A DNA stretch of 11,180 nt from Microcaldota archaeon (lineage in GTDB: Archaea; Micrarchaeota; Micrarchaeia; Micrarchaeales; Micrarchaeaceae), in the NCBI GenBank assembly GCA_027365815.1, contig DAHXLV010000037.1:1-11180 (forward strand), given 5' to 3'. Shown here in pieces: positions 1-7,065 of the stretch. The notes under the pieces are model-generated. The model was not told the DNA's origin. It worked only from the letters and a program-made list of their open reading frames with translations, and did no database searches. How positions within the stretch are numbered: position 1 is the first letter of the stretch; every line of letters starts with the position of its first letter. Made by a program: the position numbers and the translations under genes.

Positions 1-38
1 GACATATGAAGCTTCAAAATCAGGCATAAAGGCATTAC

Positions 39-47
39 CTTTATAAC
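39..47 (+). promoter_or_regulatory. TATA-like element upstream of uppS
   Basis: The sequence CTTTATAAC lies in an AT-rich stretch. A TATA box centred near 43 would put transcription start near 70. That leaves a leader of about 50 nt before the ATG at 123 and makes the in-frame ATG at 51, only a few bases after the box, an unlikely start. This is inferred from spacing alone. Confidence 0.4.
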
Positions 48-122
48 TTTATGTCTCGTATTTTTATAGTTATAGGTGCTAGAAAGGGACAACCCCGACT
101 GGCGGCCGGACATGTGATTTTT

Positions 123-834
123 ATGGCAAAAGGGCAGAAGAGGGATGGCTCAGCGCCTCTGCACATAGCGATAATACCTGACGGCAACCGTAGGTGGGCG
201 CGCAGGAACAGGCTAAATTTGGCGCAGGGCTACAATGCCGGCATAAACAAGATAATAGACGTATGCATCTGGGCGAAGAAGCAGGGGGGTCAAGACCGTT
301 TCGGTATGGGCGCTCTCTACAGAGAATGTGAGCCACCGCAGCAGGGGGGAGCTCGGCCTGCTCTACAAACTATACACCAGGGCTGCCAACGACGGGAGCA
401 TAATAAAGCTACTCAAGGAGAACAAGGCGCACGTGAACATAATAGGCAACATGGCGCTGCTGCCGTCGAAACTCAGGAGCGCGCTGAAGCGCGTGGAGCG
501 GCAGACGCGCATATACAAGGAGCTCTCGATCAACCTGCTTGTGGGCTATGGGGGGCGCGATGACATAGCATACGCGGTGAGGAGCCTTGCTGCTAGCGGC
601 GTGAAGAGCGTTGATGCCAAGGCGATACGCTCAAAGCTCATGACGGCAGACATTCCTGATGTCGACCTTATAATAAGAACGTCAGGCGAGAAGCGCCTTG
701 GAGGGCTGCTTCCCTGGCAGTCCGATTATTCGGAACTGTATTTTGCAAGGAAGAACTGGCCGGACTTCGGCAAAGGGGACCTGAAGCGCGCAATTGACAC
801 TTTCAGGAAGAGGCAGAGGAGGTTCGGCAGGTAA
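123..834 (+). CDS. uppS: Cis-prenyltransferase (undecaprenyl/dolichyl diphosphate synthase), frameshifted
   Basis: This enzyme adds isopentenyl units in cis to an allylic diphosphate, making the long polyprenyl (dolichol-type) carrier for lipid-linked sugars. All family blocks are visible: IAIIPDGNRRWA with the catalytic Asp (about residue 20), WALSTEN, VNIIGNMALLP, LLVGYGGRDDI, DLIIRTSGEKR with LPWQSDYSELYF, and WPDFGKGDL ending RQRRFG. They fall in two frames. The first runs 123 to about 284; the second continues from about 290 to the stop at 832-834. Removing one G from the six at 284-289 restores KKQGVKTVSVWALSTEN and gives a protein of about 236 aa, near family size. I chose ATG 123 because homology starts about 13 residues later and the ATG at 51 sits on the TATA element; GTG 114 is an alternative. 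The DUF2070 gene follows after 15 nt, probably co-transcribed. The break could be a sequencing or assembly error, a recent mutation or, less likely, recoding. Confidence 0.88.
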
Positions 835-849
835 ACCAGTCGTGTCTTT

Positions 850-2673
850 ATGGCCGGCAATAACATATCCAGGTATTCGGATATATTCTCAAAAAGGCTC
901 CCAGGCACTCCGCTGCTGTTCTGCGCTTTGGTGCTGCTGAGCCTGGTAGTCGGATGGGCGTCTGTAGGCCTGGTGCACTACTACCTGCTTAGGCGCTTCG
1001 TCTCTTTCGTGCTGCTGAACGGGACGCTTGCGGGCAGCATAGCCATATTGCTGCCTACGGTCCTGACCGTGATGCTGGTAAAGGCAACAAAGCACAGGAT
1101 CAGGGTCAAGCACGTGTTATTCATAGCGCTTGTGGGCACAATATCCTACTCTGTGTTCTTCCTGCTCGGCAGCATTCTCCACGTGATATTCGGTGCGCCG
1201 GCGGCGACCGTTGCCGTGCTTGTGGGTGATGCGAGCATCTTCGGGTGGTGGTTCTTCATAAACAAGGTTGTGTTAGGCTTCAAGAAAAGGGCGGTGCTCT
1301 TCGCGCTGGTGCAGCCTACGCTTAACATCGTGCTGTTCGTCGTCGCAAGCAGGTTCATATTCGCCCTGGACAGGCCTCTGAGCATACTGCTGCTCAAGCT
1401 CTACGCAGGCATATTCATATTCGTCATAGTGAGCTACCTGCTGCTTTACATGTTCGACAGGCCGGTGAAGAAGAACCTGGGCATGGGTGGCATCGAAGTA
1501 TTCTCAGGGATGCTGCAGAACTGGCTCTTCAACATAAACACAGCGCCGCCGTTTGCGACGAAGCTCGGGATAAAGCCGGACATAGAGACCAACACGCTGC
1601 TTGTCAAGAGGGGAAATGGCATAAAGGCGGTCTTCTTCATACCAGAGATACACTACGGGCCAGCCGGAAGCCTGGGCGCGAGCAATTTCCCATACATACT
1701 TGAGAGGTATATAAAGGCGCGCTACAACGCAAGCGCATTCATAATGCACCCGGCGGTGACCGCCGATAGGAACCCGATATCTTCCAGGCAGATAGGCGCT
1801 GTGAAAGGGGCGCTCAACGAAGGCGTGGCGAAGGCGGTGCGCACAGGAGGCGCCATGGGATATTCGGAGGGGGCCTCAGGCCATTCAAGGCTGACAAGGC
1901 TGTCCTTTGGCGACTGGTCGATAGCGACCTTCTCCAGGGCCCCGTACGTGACCGAGGACATTTCGTACGATTCCGCAATTCTATTCAAGAAGACCCTGAA
2001 CAGCAAGTACGGCGACACGGCGATAATAGACGCGCACAATTCCAGGTACGAGACTGCCCCGAAGAAGGAACTGGATGGCGTCAGGTTCGACTCGCAGGCG
2101 ATGAAGGATTATATACGCGCAATAAGGTCGATGAAAGAGCTGCACAAGACGAAGGCGCACATGATAGGCATACACAGCGTTGACATATATTCGGCGCTAG
2201 GCTCACCGAAGGATCTTGGAAGGGGCAACCTCAACGTCGCGATATTCCAGTTCGGCAGGTTCAGATACGCGATGCTGCACTTCAACTCGAACAACATGCT
2301 GCCTTCGCTGAGGAACGACATAATATCCCACATAAGGAGGAAATATAGGATAAACGCCGAGGTCTACACCACGGACACGCATTCGGTCAACTCGATAGAA
2401 TACACGGTAGAGAATGTGCTCGGGAGGTACACGAAACTCCGCGCGCTGGAGCCGCTCATCGACAAAGCAGTAGAGGGGGCGCTCGACGACATATCCCCAA
2501 CGAAGCTCTACCACAGGAAAGTGCTTATGAAGAAGTTCCCTGTGTGGGGCCCGGAGGTGGGCGACATGATGCTGGACCTGACAAAGGTCGTAATAGAGAG
2601 GGCGAGGGTGATTAGCCCGATCATAATAGTGTCTGGCTTCATCATTGCGGCCATCGCCATATCCCTGGTGTAA
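850..2673 (+). CDS. DUF2070 family archaeal membrane protein
   Basis: This 607-aa integral membrane protein matches the archaeal DUF2070 family, whose function is unknown. The N-terminal third is hydrophobic, with about six to seven membrane segments (roughly residues 20-45, 50-77, 87-113, 117-140, 148-172, 178-201). A soluble domain of about 380 residues follows, and a final hydrophobic helix at 588-607 ends the protein. The soluble part carries the blocks I associate with the family: PEIHYGPAGSLGASNFP (265-281), an IMHPAV block near 298, IIDAHNSR (392-399) and TTDTHSVNS (507-515). The recurring His/Asp residues would suit metal binding or hydrolysis, but that is inference. The usual His-Pro-Gly-Pro of the first block, as I recall it, reads His-Tyr-Gly-Pro here. 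ATG 850 opens the frame 15 nt after uppS. Its position behind a polyprenyl synthase hints at a membrane-lipid or glycan role, without proof. Confidence 0.85.
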   Translation: MAGNNISRYSDIFSKRLPGTPLLFCALVLLSLVVGWASVGLVHYYLLRRFVSFVLLNGTLAGSIAILLPTVLTVMLVKATKHRIRVKHVLFIALVGTISYSVFFLLGSILHVIFGAPAATVAVLVGDASIFGWWFFINKVVLGFKKRAVLFALVQPTLNIVLFVVASRFIFALDRPLSILLLKLYAGIFIFVIVSYLLLYMFDRPVKKNLGMGGIEVFSGMLQNWLFNINTAPPFATKLGIKPDIETNTLLVKRGNGIKAVFFIPEIHYGPAGSLGASNFPYILERYIKARYNASAFIMHPAVTADRNPISSRQIGAVKGALNEGVAKAVRTGGAMGYSEGASGHSRLTRLSFGDWSIATFSRAPYVTEDISYDSAILFKKTLNSKYGDTAIIDAHNSRYETAPKKELDGVRFDSQAMKDYIRAIRSMKELHKTKAHMIGIHSVDIYSALGSPKDLGRGNLNVAIFQFGRFRYAMLHFNSNNMLPSLRNDIISHIRRKYRINAEVYTTDTHSVNSIEYTVENVLGRYTKLRALEPLIDKAVEGALDDISPTKLYHRKVLMKKFPVWGPEVGDMMLDLTKVVIERARVISPIIIVSGFIIAAIAISLV

Positions 2674-2681
2674 TCCCACAT

Positions 2682-2690
2682 GATAAAAAC
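2682..2690 (+). promoter_or_regulatory. TATA-like element of asnS
   Basis: GATAAAAAC is centred about 31 nt before the ATG at 2717, the spacing expected for an archaeal TATA box with a very short leader. It supports ATG 2717 over the upstream TTG at 2693. The following T-rich run (2691-2698) may also terminate the DUF2070 transcript. Confidence 0.45.
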
Positions 2691-2716
2691 TTTTGTTTCG
2701 CATCTGGATTGATTTG

Positions 2717-4036
2717 ATGAAACTGTCAGTTAAAGGGATGCCGATAAATAAGGCGGTGGCGAACATAGGCAGGAGCATCGTGATAAAAGGCTGGATCCAC
2801 AGGAAGAGGAGCAGCGGCGGCAAGATGTTCGCGGTGATACGGGATGTCACAGGGACTGTGCAGTGCGTAATAGACAAAGGAAAGGTGGGCGAGAAGGGCT
2901 GGGCTTCTGCAGACTCCGCCTACCTCGAATCTAGCATAATCGTAAAAGGTATCCCGAGGAGAGACGAGCGAGCGCCTGGCGGCGTAGAACTCGACGTGGA
3001 AGAGCTGCAGGTGGTCCACAGCGGGGAGCAGTTTCCGATAACAGAGTACCAGAGCGCGGAATTCCTGCTCGACGTAAGGCACCTCTGGCTCAGAAGCCAG
3101 CGTATGATCAACATTATGAAGGCAAGGGCCCACATATTCAGGTATGCCAGGGACTTCCTTGACAAGAAGGGATTCTACGAGATATCTCCACCCCTCCTGA
3201 CCTCGGCCGGCGGCGAGACCGGAGCCAGTATGTTCGAAGTGCAGTACTTCGACCAGAAGGTCTACCTGACAGAATCGTCGCAGCTTTATGCCGAGGTCAT
3301 GGTGCCAGCGCTTGAAAGAGTCTATTCGTTCGCACCCTCGTACAGGGCAGAGAAGTCAAGGACAACGAAGCACCTCGCGGAATACTGGCACCTTGAGCCC
3401 GAGATGGCCTATTTCGACAACAGCAAGAGCATGGCGCTGCAGGAGAAGCTGGTAAGCAGCATAGCGAACAGGCTTGGCAAGGCCGACGAGGAAACGGTAA
3501 AGCACTTCGGAGTCAGCCCTGAATCGCTTAGCGGGATCAGGCCTCCGTTCAAGCGCCTGACCTACGAAAAGGCGATAGAGATCCTGAATGACAAGGGCGA
3601 CAAGAAGAAATGGGGCGAGGACTTTGGGGTCGAGGAGGAGAGGCTGCTGACCGAGGGCGAGAAGCTGCCTGTTTTCGTGTACAACTGGCCAAGGGAGATA
3701 AAACCTTTCTACATGCCGGTAAACCCCAAGGACGACAGGACCGTACTCTGCGCCGACCTGCTGGCGCCGAACGGACACGGGGAGATAATAGGCGGCAGCG
3801 AGCGCATCTGGAAACTTGACGAGCTTATGGAGCGCCTCGGGGAGGTAGAGACGACGCAGCATGTGAAGTTCGACAAAGAGAAATACAGCTGGTGGATAGA
3901 CTTGAGGAGGTACGGCTCGGTTCCGCACTCTGGCTTCGGCATGGGAATCGAGAGGGTCATAAAATGGCTGCTTAACCTGGATCACATCAGGGACGCAGTA
4001 CCTTTCCCAAGGATGATGAATAGAATCAAGCCATAG
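2717..4036 (+). CDS. asnS: Asparaginyl-tRNA synthetase (class IIb, archaeal type)
   Basis: This enzyme attaches Asn to tRNA-Asn in the cytoplasm. From ATG 2717 it is 439 aa, normal for the archaeal enzyme. An N-terminal OB-fold anticodon-binding domain (about residues 20-105; IKGWIHRKRSSG near 23-34) precedes a class II catalytic core. Motif 2 is at SYRAEKSRTTKHLAEYWHLE (208-227) and motif 3 at GFGMGIER (406-413). DLLAPNGHGEIIGGSER (347-363) and TESSQLYAE (185-193) match AsnRS; the Lys that AspRS carries in the second block is Ala here, as expected for AsnRS. The OB domain argues against the truncated AsnRS-like asparagine synthetase known in some archaea. The frame can be extended to TTG 2693, but ATG 2717 fits the TATA position. 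Its TAG stop directly abuts the aspS stop on the other strand. Confidence 0.93.
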   Translation: MKLSVKGMPINKAVANIGRSIVIKGWIHRKRSSGGKMFAVIRDVTGTVQCVIDKGKVGEKGWASADSAYLESSIIVKGIPRRDERAPGGVELDVEELQVVHSGEQFPITEYQSAEFLLDVRHLWLRSQRMINIMKARAHIFRYARDFLDKKGFYEISPPLLTSAGGETGASMFEVQYFDQKVYLTESSQLYAEVMVPALERVYSFAPSYRAEKSRTTKHLAEYWHLEPEMAYFDNSKSMALQEKLVSSIANRLGKADEETVKHFGVSPESLSGIRPPFKRLTYEKAIEILNDKGDKKKWGEDFGVEEERLLTEGEKLPVFVYNWPREIKPFYMPVNPKDDRTVLCADLLAPNGHGEIIGGSERIWKLDELMERLGEVETTQHVKFDKEKYSWWIDLRRYGSVPHSGFGMGIERVIKWLLNLDHIRDAVPFPRMMNRIKP

Positions 4037-5353
4037 CTACGGTACCAGCCTGTCGGGGGCTCTGGGGAAGAGCGCGGCCTCCCTTATGTTCGTTATTCCG
4101 AGCAACCTGGCCGTTAACCTCTCTATGCCGATGCTGAATCCTCCGTGCGGAGGGGCTCCATATTTGAAGAAATCTGTGAACCACGCCAGGTTTTTTAGGT
4201 CTAGGCCCTTGTTCTTCGCCTGCGCTATTATCTTCTCGTACCTGTGCTCCCTCTGACCGCCGCTGCTCATCTCCAGGCCTTTGTACATCAGGTCTGTGCT
4301 TCTTGCGTATGTTGGATCTCCATCGTCGCGCATCACATAGAAAGGTTTTGTCGCGTATGGAAACCTGTTGACAAAAAAGAAATCAGACCTGTGCTTCTCC
4401 TTCATGTACTCGCCGAGCGCGGCTTCTCCTTGCTTGCTGTAGTCTTCTTCCCCTCTCTTCGGATGGAATCCCAGCTCCTCCAATATGTCATATATCTTCG
4501 GAAACTCGACGACGGGGAACGGAACCTTTGGGGGTTTCAGTTCAACATCGAAAATCTCCAGCTCGCCCCTGCATTCCGAAGCTACCAGTTTTATTGCGTT
4601 GGCTATCAGGTTCTCCTCGACCTTCATGATGTCCCTCTCGTCCTCTATGAAGGATAGCTCCGCGGCGCAGGTCCTGTGTTCGGTGAGGTGCACCGGTGTG
4701 TTGCTCAGCTCGGCGCGCCAGCTCGGGCCTATCTCGTATATGCGCTCGAACCCGGCGAGCATGAGCAGCTGCCTGTGCAGCTGCGGATCCTGCCTTAGGA
4801 ATGCCTCCTTGCCGAAATGGCTGAACGAGAAAACCTCCGACCCTCCTTCCGAGGATACGCCCATCATGCTGGGCGTGAATGTCTGCATGAATTTTTCCGA
4901 ATAGAGATACCTCTGCATCCCTTCCAGGAGTTTCGACTGCACGATGAATATGGCCGCTTGCTTCGGGTTCCTGAGGTCGAGTGCCCGCCAGTCAAGCCTC
5001 TTGTCCATGCCTGTCGGGTTTACCCCCTCTATGTCTATCGGAGGCAGCCCCTGCGGCTTGCTCACCACCTCAATCATCTCGGGTATAACCTCAACCCCTG
5101 AGGCGGATTTTATGTCTTCAGGTACCTTGCCTTCAACAATCACAAAATAATTCGGCATCAGTTCCTCTACCTGCTTCCACAGCTCTGGGGCCGCCTTGCC
5201 CTTAACAACAGTCAACTGGACAGCTCCTGTGATATCGCGCAGCCACACGAACCTGACGCTCTTGGTGTCGTTTACCCGGCTTATCCTCCCGCCCAGGCGT
5301 ACCTTGCTTCCGGGAACATGCGGTATGTCCCTGATGTATTCTGTCCTCTTCAT
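4037..5353 (-). CDS. aspS: Aspartyl-tRNA synthetase, archaeal type, with divergent active site
   Basis: This is a class IIb AspRS of 438 aa. An N-terminal OB fold (about residues 17-100) binds the anticodon. The catalytic core has a SEGGSEVF flipping-loop block (168-175), motif 2 around WRAE (212-215), a DLMYKGLEMSSGGQREHR block (354-371) that retains the acidic residues and Arg of AspRS, and motif 3 GGFSIGIERL (404-413) with the usual LFPRAPDRLVP end. Several near-invariant positions differ. The QSPQLYK block reads QDPQLHR (188-194), so the aspartate-binding Lys is Arg194, and the Asp after motif 2 (SIDVE in relatives) is Ala230. The OB-fold Trp and Lys of discriminating archaeal AspRS align with Ser25 and Ala84. 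The longer frame begins at 5413, but ATG 5353 gives the family length and lies 28 nt from a TATA box. Likely aspartylates tRNA-Asp and possibly tRNA-Asn; the substrate is uncertain. Confidence 0.88.
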   Translation of the reverse strand: MKRTEYIRDIPHVPGSKVRLGGRISRVNDTKSVRFVWLRDITGAVQLTVVKGKAAPELWKQVEELMPNYFVIVEGKVPEDIKSASGVEVIPEMIEVVSKPQGLPPIDIEGVNPTGMDKRLDWRALDLRNPKQAAIFIVQSKLLEGMQRYLYSEKFMQTFTPSMMGVSSEGGSEVFSFSHFGKEAFLRQDPQLHRQLLMLAGFERIYEIGPSWRAELSNTPVHLTEHRTCAAELSFIEDERDIMKVEENLIANAIKLVASECRGELEIFDVELKPPKVPFPVVEFPKIYDILEELGFHPKRGEEDYSKQGEAALGEYMKEKHRSDFFFVNRFPYATKPFYVMRDDGDPTYARSTDLMYKGLEMSSGGQREHRYEKIIAQAKNKGLDLKNLAWFTDFFKYGAPPHGGFSIGIERLTARLLGITNIREAALFPRAPDRLVP

Positions 5354-5378
5354 CAGATGCACCAATGCGACGCTCCTC

Positions 5379-5400
5379 TTTATACAAAGAGATTTTATAA
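5379..5400. promoter_or_regulatory. Divergent aspS/gatC promoter pair
   Basis: Two TATA-like elements lie side by side. On the minus strand TATAAA (5384 to 5379) is about 28 nt from the aspS ATG at 5353. On the plus strand ATTTTATAA (5392-5400) is about 25 nt from the gatC ATG at 5422. Both spacings fit leaderless archaeal transcripts, and neither gene has a convincing ribosome-binding site. Shared or competing factor binding is likely because the boxes are almost adjacent. Confidence 0.55.
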
Positions 5401-5421
5401 GCTTGCTCTCCAAGTAGAACC

Positions 5422-5691
5422 ATGGATGAGCAGGAGTTTGACCGTCTTCTCAAGGTTGCGAGGCTGAAGCTCAGCGAGAGCGAAAAGAAGACGATAAAGA
5501 GGGATATAGACGAGGTCATAAGGTACTTCGACAAGATAGCAGGCGTTGCGGCAGGCGACGACCCGTCATACCAGCCGATACGCGTCCCTACAAGGTTTAG
5601 AGAAGACCGTGTAATCCCTTTCAAAGATGTGGAGCTGCTCAAGAAGGGCTCGAAGCTCCGCGAAGGCTACATAATCGGCCCGAAGCTATAG
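5422..5691 (+). CDS. gatC: Asp/Glu-tRNA amidotransferase subunit GatC
   Basis: GatC is the small subunit of the GatCAB amidotransferase, which converts Asp-tRNA-Asn and/or Glu-tRNA-Gln to the amides; it wraps around GatA and stabilises the GatA-GatB complex. The protein is 89 aa, near the usual 90-100. It shows the family pattern: an N-terminal helix with VARLKLSESEKK (12-23), a second helix containing IDEVIRYFDKIAGV (29-42), then an extended tail ending GYIIGPKL. It is first in gatC-gatA-gatB, with 15 nt to gatA. The ATG lies about 25 nt after a TATA element, suggesting a leaderless mRNA. Confidence 0.9.
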   Translation: MDEQEFDRLLKVARLKLSESEKKTIKRDIDEVIRYFDKIAGVAAGDDPSYQPIRVPTRFREDRVIPFKDVELLKKGSKLREGYIIGPKL

Positions 5692-5706
5692 TCGAACGGT
5701 AATCAG

Positions 5707-7065
5707 ATGGCAAGCCACATAAAGGAGTTTCTCGGTGCCGAAAAGCCCGGCGACTACTACTCCGCGCTTGTGGAGCAGCTCAAGAAGGCGAACGGGGAGT
5801 ATCACGCTTTCAACCAAATAGATGGCAGCGTGGCTGATGCCAACAATGCAGTGCCGTTCAGCTCAAAGGCGAACATATGCGTAAAAGGATTTGAGACTAC
5901 GGCAGGCTCGAAGATGCTGCAGGGCTATGTCCCTCCATTCAACGCAACGGTTATAGAGCGCATGCTGGGCGACGACAGATTCACTTTCATAGGGGAAACC
6001 GGCATGGATGAATTCGGATTCGGCACTTTTGGGACCAATACGGAGGTTCCGGCAAAAAACGCATTTGACAGCGGCTATGCCGCAGGTGGATCTAGCAGCG
6101 GGGCCGCCGTGGCAACCGCGCTGCTCAAGTACCACGTTGCGCTTTCCGAATCAACAGGCGGCTCCATATCCACCCCCGCGGCGCTCAACGGAGTGGTGGG
6201 CTTCACTCCGACATACGGATCCGTATCCAGGTACGGCCTGATAGACTACGCAAGCTCCCTAGACAAGATAGGCGTAATGGCTAGGAGCGGCGAGGACATA
6301 AGGATAGTGTTCGATGCCGTCAGGGGCAGGGATGATTATGACACCACATGCGCGGTGCAGGATATACGTGACGAGAAGAAAAAGAAGCTTTTTGTTATAG
6401 AGGAATTGAACCAGTACTCTGACAAAAGGATCCATTCGCATTTCGAACGCCTGCTCGACACGCTCGGTGAAAAGTATGAGATAGCTACGAAGAGCATAGG
6501 CGTGTTGGGCAGTGCGGTAGAGTCCTATTATATAATAGCCATGGCAGAGGCGTCAACAAACCTTGCAAAATACAACGGATACAAGTATGGGCTGCAGCAT
6601 ATTGAACCGAACGCCAGGTACAACGAATTCTTCACTGAGGCGAGGGCGAATTTCGGGGTGGAGGCGAAAAGGAGGATAATATTGGGGACTTTCATCAGGA
6701 GCGAAAGCGTAAAATCGCGCTATTACACGAAAGCGCTCTCTGTAAGGTCCATGATAATTAAGGAGATGGGGAAGGTGCTCAAGGAAGGTTTCATAATATC
6801 GCCTACGCTGCCGGTGACAACGCCGCGCGTATCTGACGTCAAGAAACTTACTCCAGTGCAGGAATACGCCATGGACATATTTACCGTCCCGCCGAGCCTT
6901 GGAGGATTCCCCCACATAACTTTCCCGTACCAGTACACTGATGGCATGCCAATAGGGGCGCAGCTTGTAGGCGGGCAGGCGAATGACTATGCGGTGATAG
7001 ATTTCGCCACAGAATGGGAAAGCGAATTCGACTACAAATACAAACACAATATAGGGAGTTTATGA
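5707..7065 (+). CDS. gatA: Asp/Glu-tRNA amidotransferase subunit A (amidase-signature glutaminase)
   Basis: GatA releases ammonia from glutamine and passes it to GatB. The 452-aa protein is an amidase-signature enzyme, slightly shorter than bacterial GatA (about 485). The Ser-cisSer-Lys triad can be placed: Lys54 in PFSSKANICVKG, Ser129 (with Ser130) in AAGGSSSGAAVA, and nucleophile Ser153 in STGGSISTPAA; their spacing (75 and 24) matches the family. TTAGSKMLQGY (64-74), GMDEFGFGTF (99-108) and SLDKIGVMARSGEDI (184-198) are also typical. The usual DTGGSIR around the nucleophile is STGGSIS here, so both the conserved Asp (now Ser149) and Arg (now Ser155) are lost. KDN after the catalytic Lys is KAN. 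The ATGA overlap with gatB points to translational coupling. GatA function is well supported by context; the active site is atypical. Confidence 0.92.
   Translation: MASHIKEFLGAEKPGDYYSALVEQLKKANGEYHAFNQIDGSVADANNAVPFSSKANICVKGFETTAGSKMLQGYVPPFNATVIERMLGDDRFTFIGETGMDEFGFGTFGTNTEVPAKNAFDSGYAAGGSSSGAAVATALLKYHVALSESTGGSISTPAALNGVVGFTPTYGSVSRYGLIDYASSLDKIGVMARSGEDIRIVFDAVRGRDDYDTTCAVQDIRDEKKKKLFVIEELNQYSDKRIHSHFERLLDTLGEKYEIATKSIGVLGSAVESYYIIAMAEASTNLAKYNGYKYGLQHIEPNARYNEFFTEARANFGVEAKRRIILGTFIRSESVKSRYYTKALSVRSMIIKEMGKVLKEGFIISPTLPVTTPRVSDVKKLTPVQEYAMDIFTVPPSLGGFPHITFPYQYTDGMPIGAQLVGGQANDYAVIDFATEWESEFDYKYKHNIGSL

Noticed and set aside
1..27. Possible start of a divergent minus-strand gene (ATG at 27, reading MPDFEASYV off the left edge), with an AT-rich element about 25 nt upstream.
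   Set aside because: Only nine codons are visible, and an alternative ATG at 35 in another frame is equally open. Too little to call a gene.
51..122. N-terminal extension of the cis-prenyltransferase from ATG 51.
   Set aside because: The added 24 residues do not resemble the family and the ATG lies almost on the TATA element, so it would not be in the transcript.
2711..2725. C-box-like TTGATGA at the asnS start, considered as part of a C/D-box sRNA.
   Set aside because: The first base is wrong for the C box, no properly spaced D' or D box follows, and the site is the asnS start codon region.
2203..2877. Long minus-strand open frame (224 codons) opposite the DUF2070 and asnS genes.
   Set aside because: It is antisense to well-supported coding sequence, spans a gene junction, and its translation is rich in Tyr, Arg, Val and His in the manner of a shadow frame.
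3356..3985. 209-codon minus-strand open frame opposite asnS, and similar ones opposite gatA and gatB.
   Set aside because: They are shadows of strongly conserved coding sequence with no recognisable domain.
5354..5413. Longer AspRS start at 5413 adding 20 residues.
   Set aside because: The extension covers the TATA element and has no family counterpart; ATG 5353 gives the normal 438-aa length.
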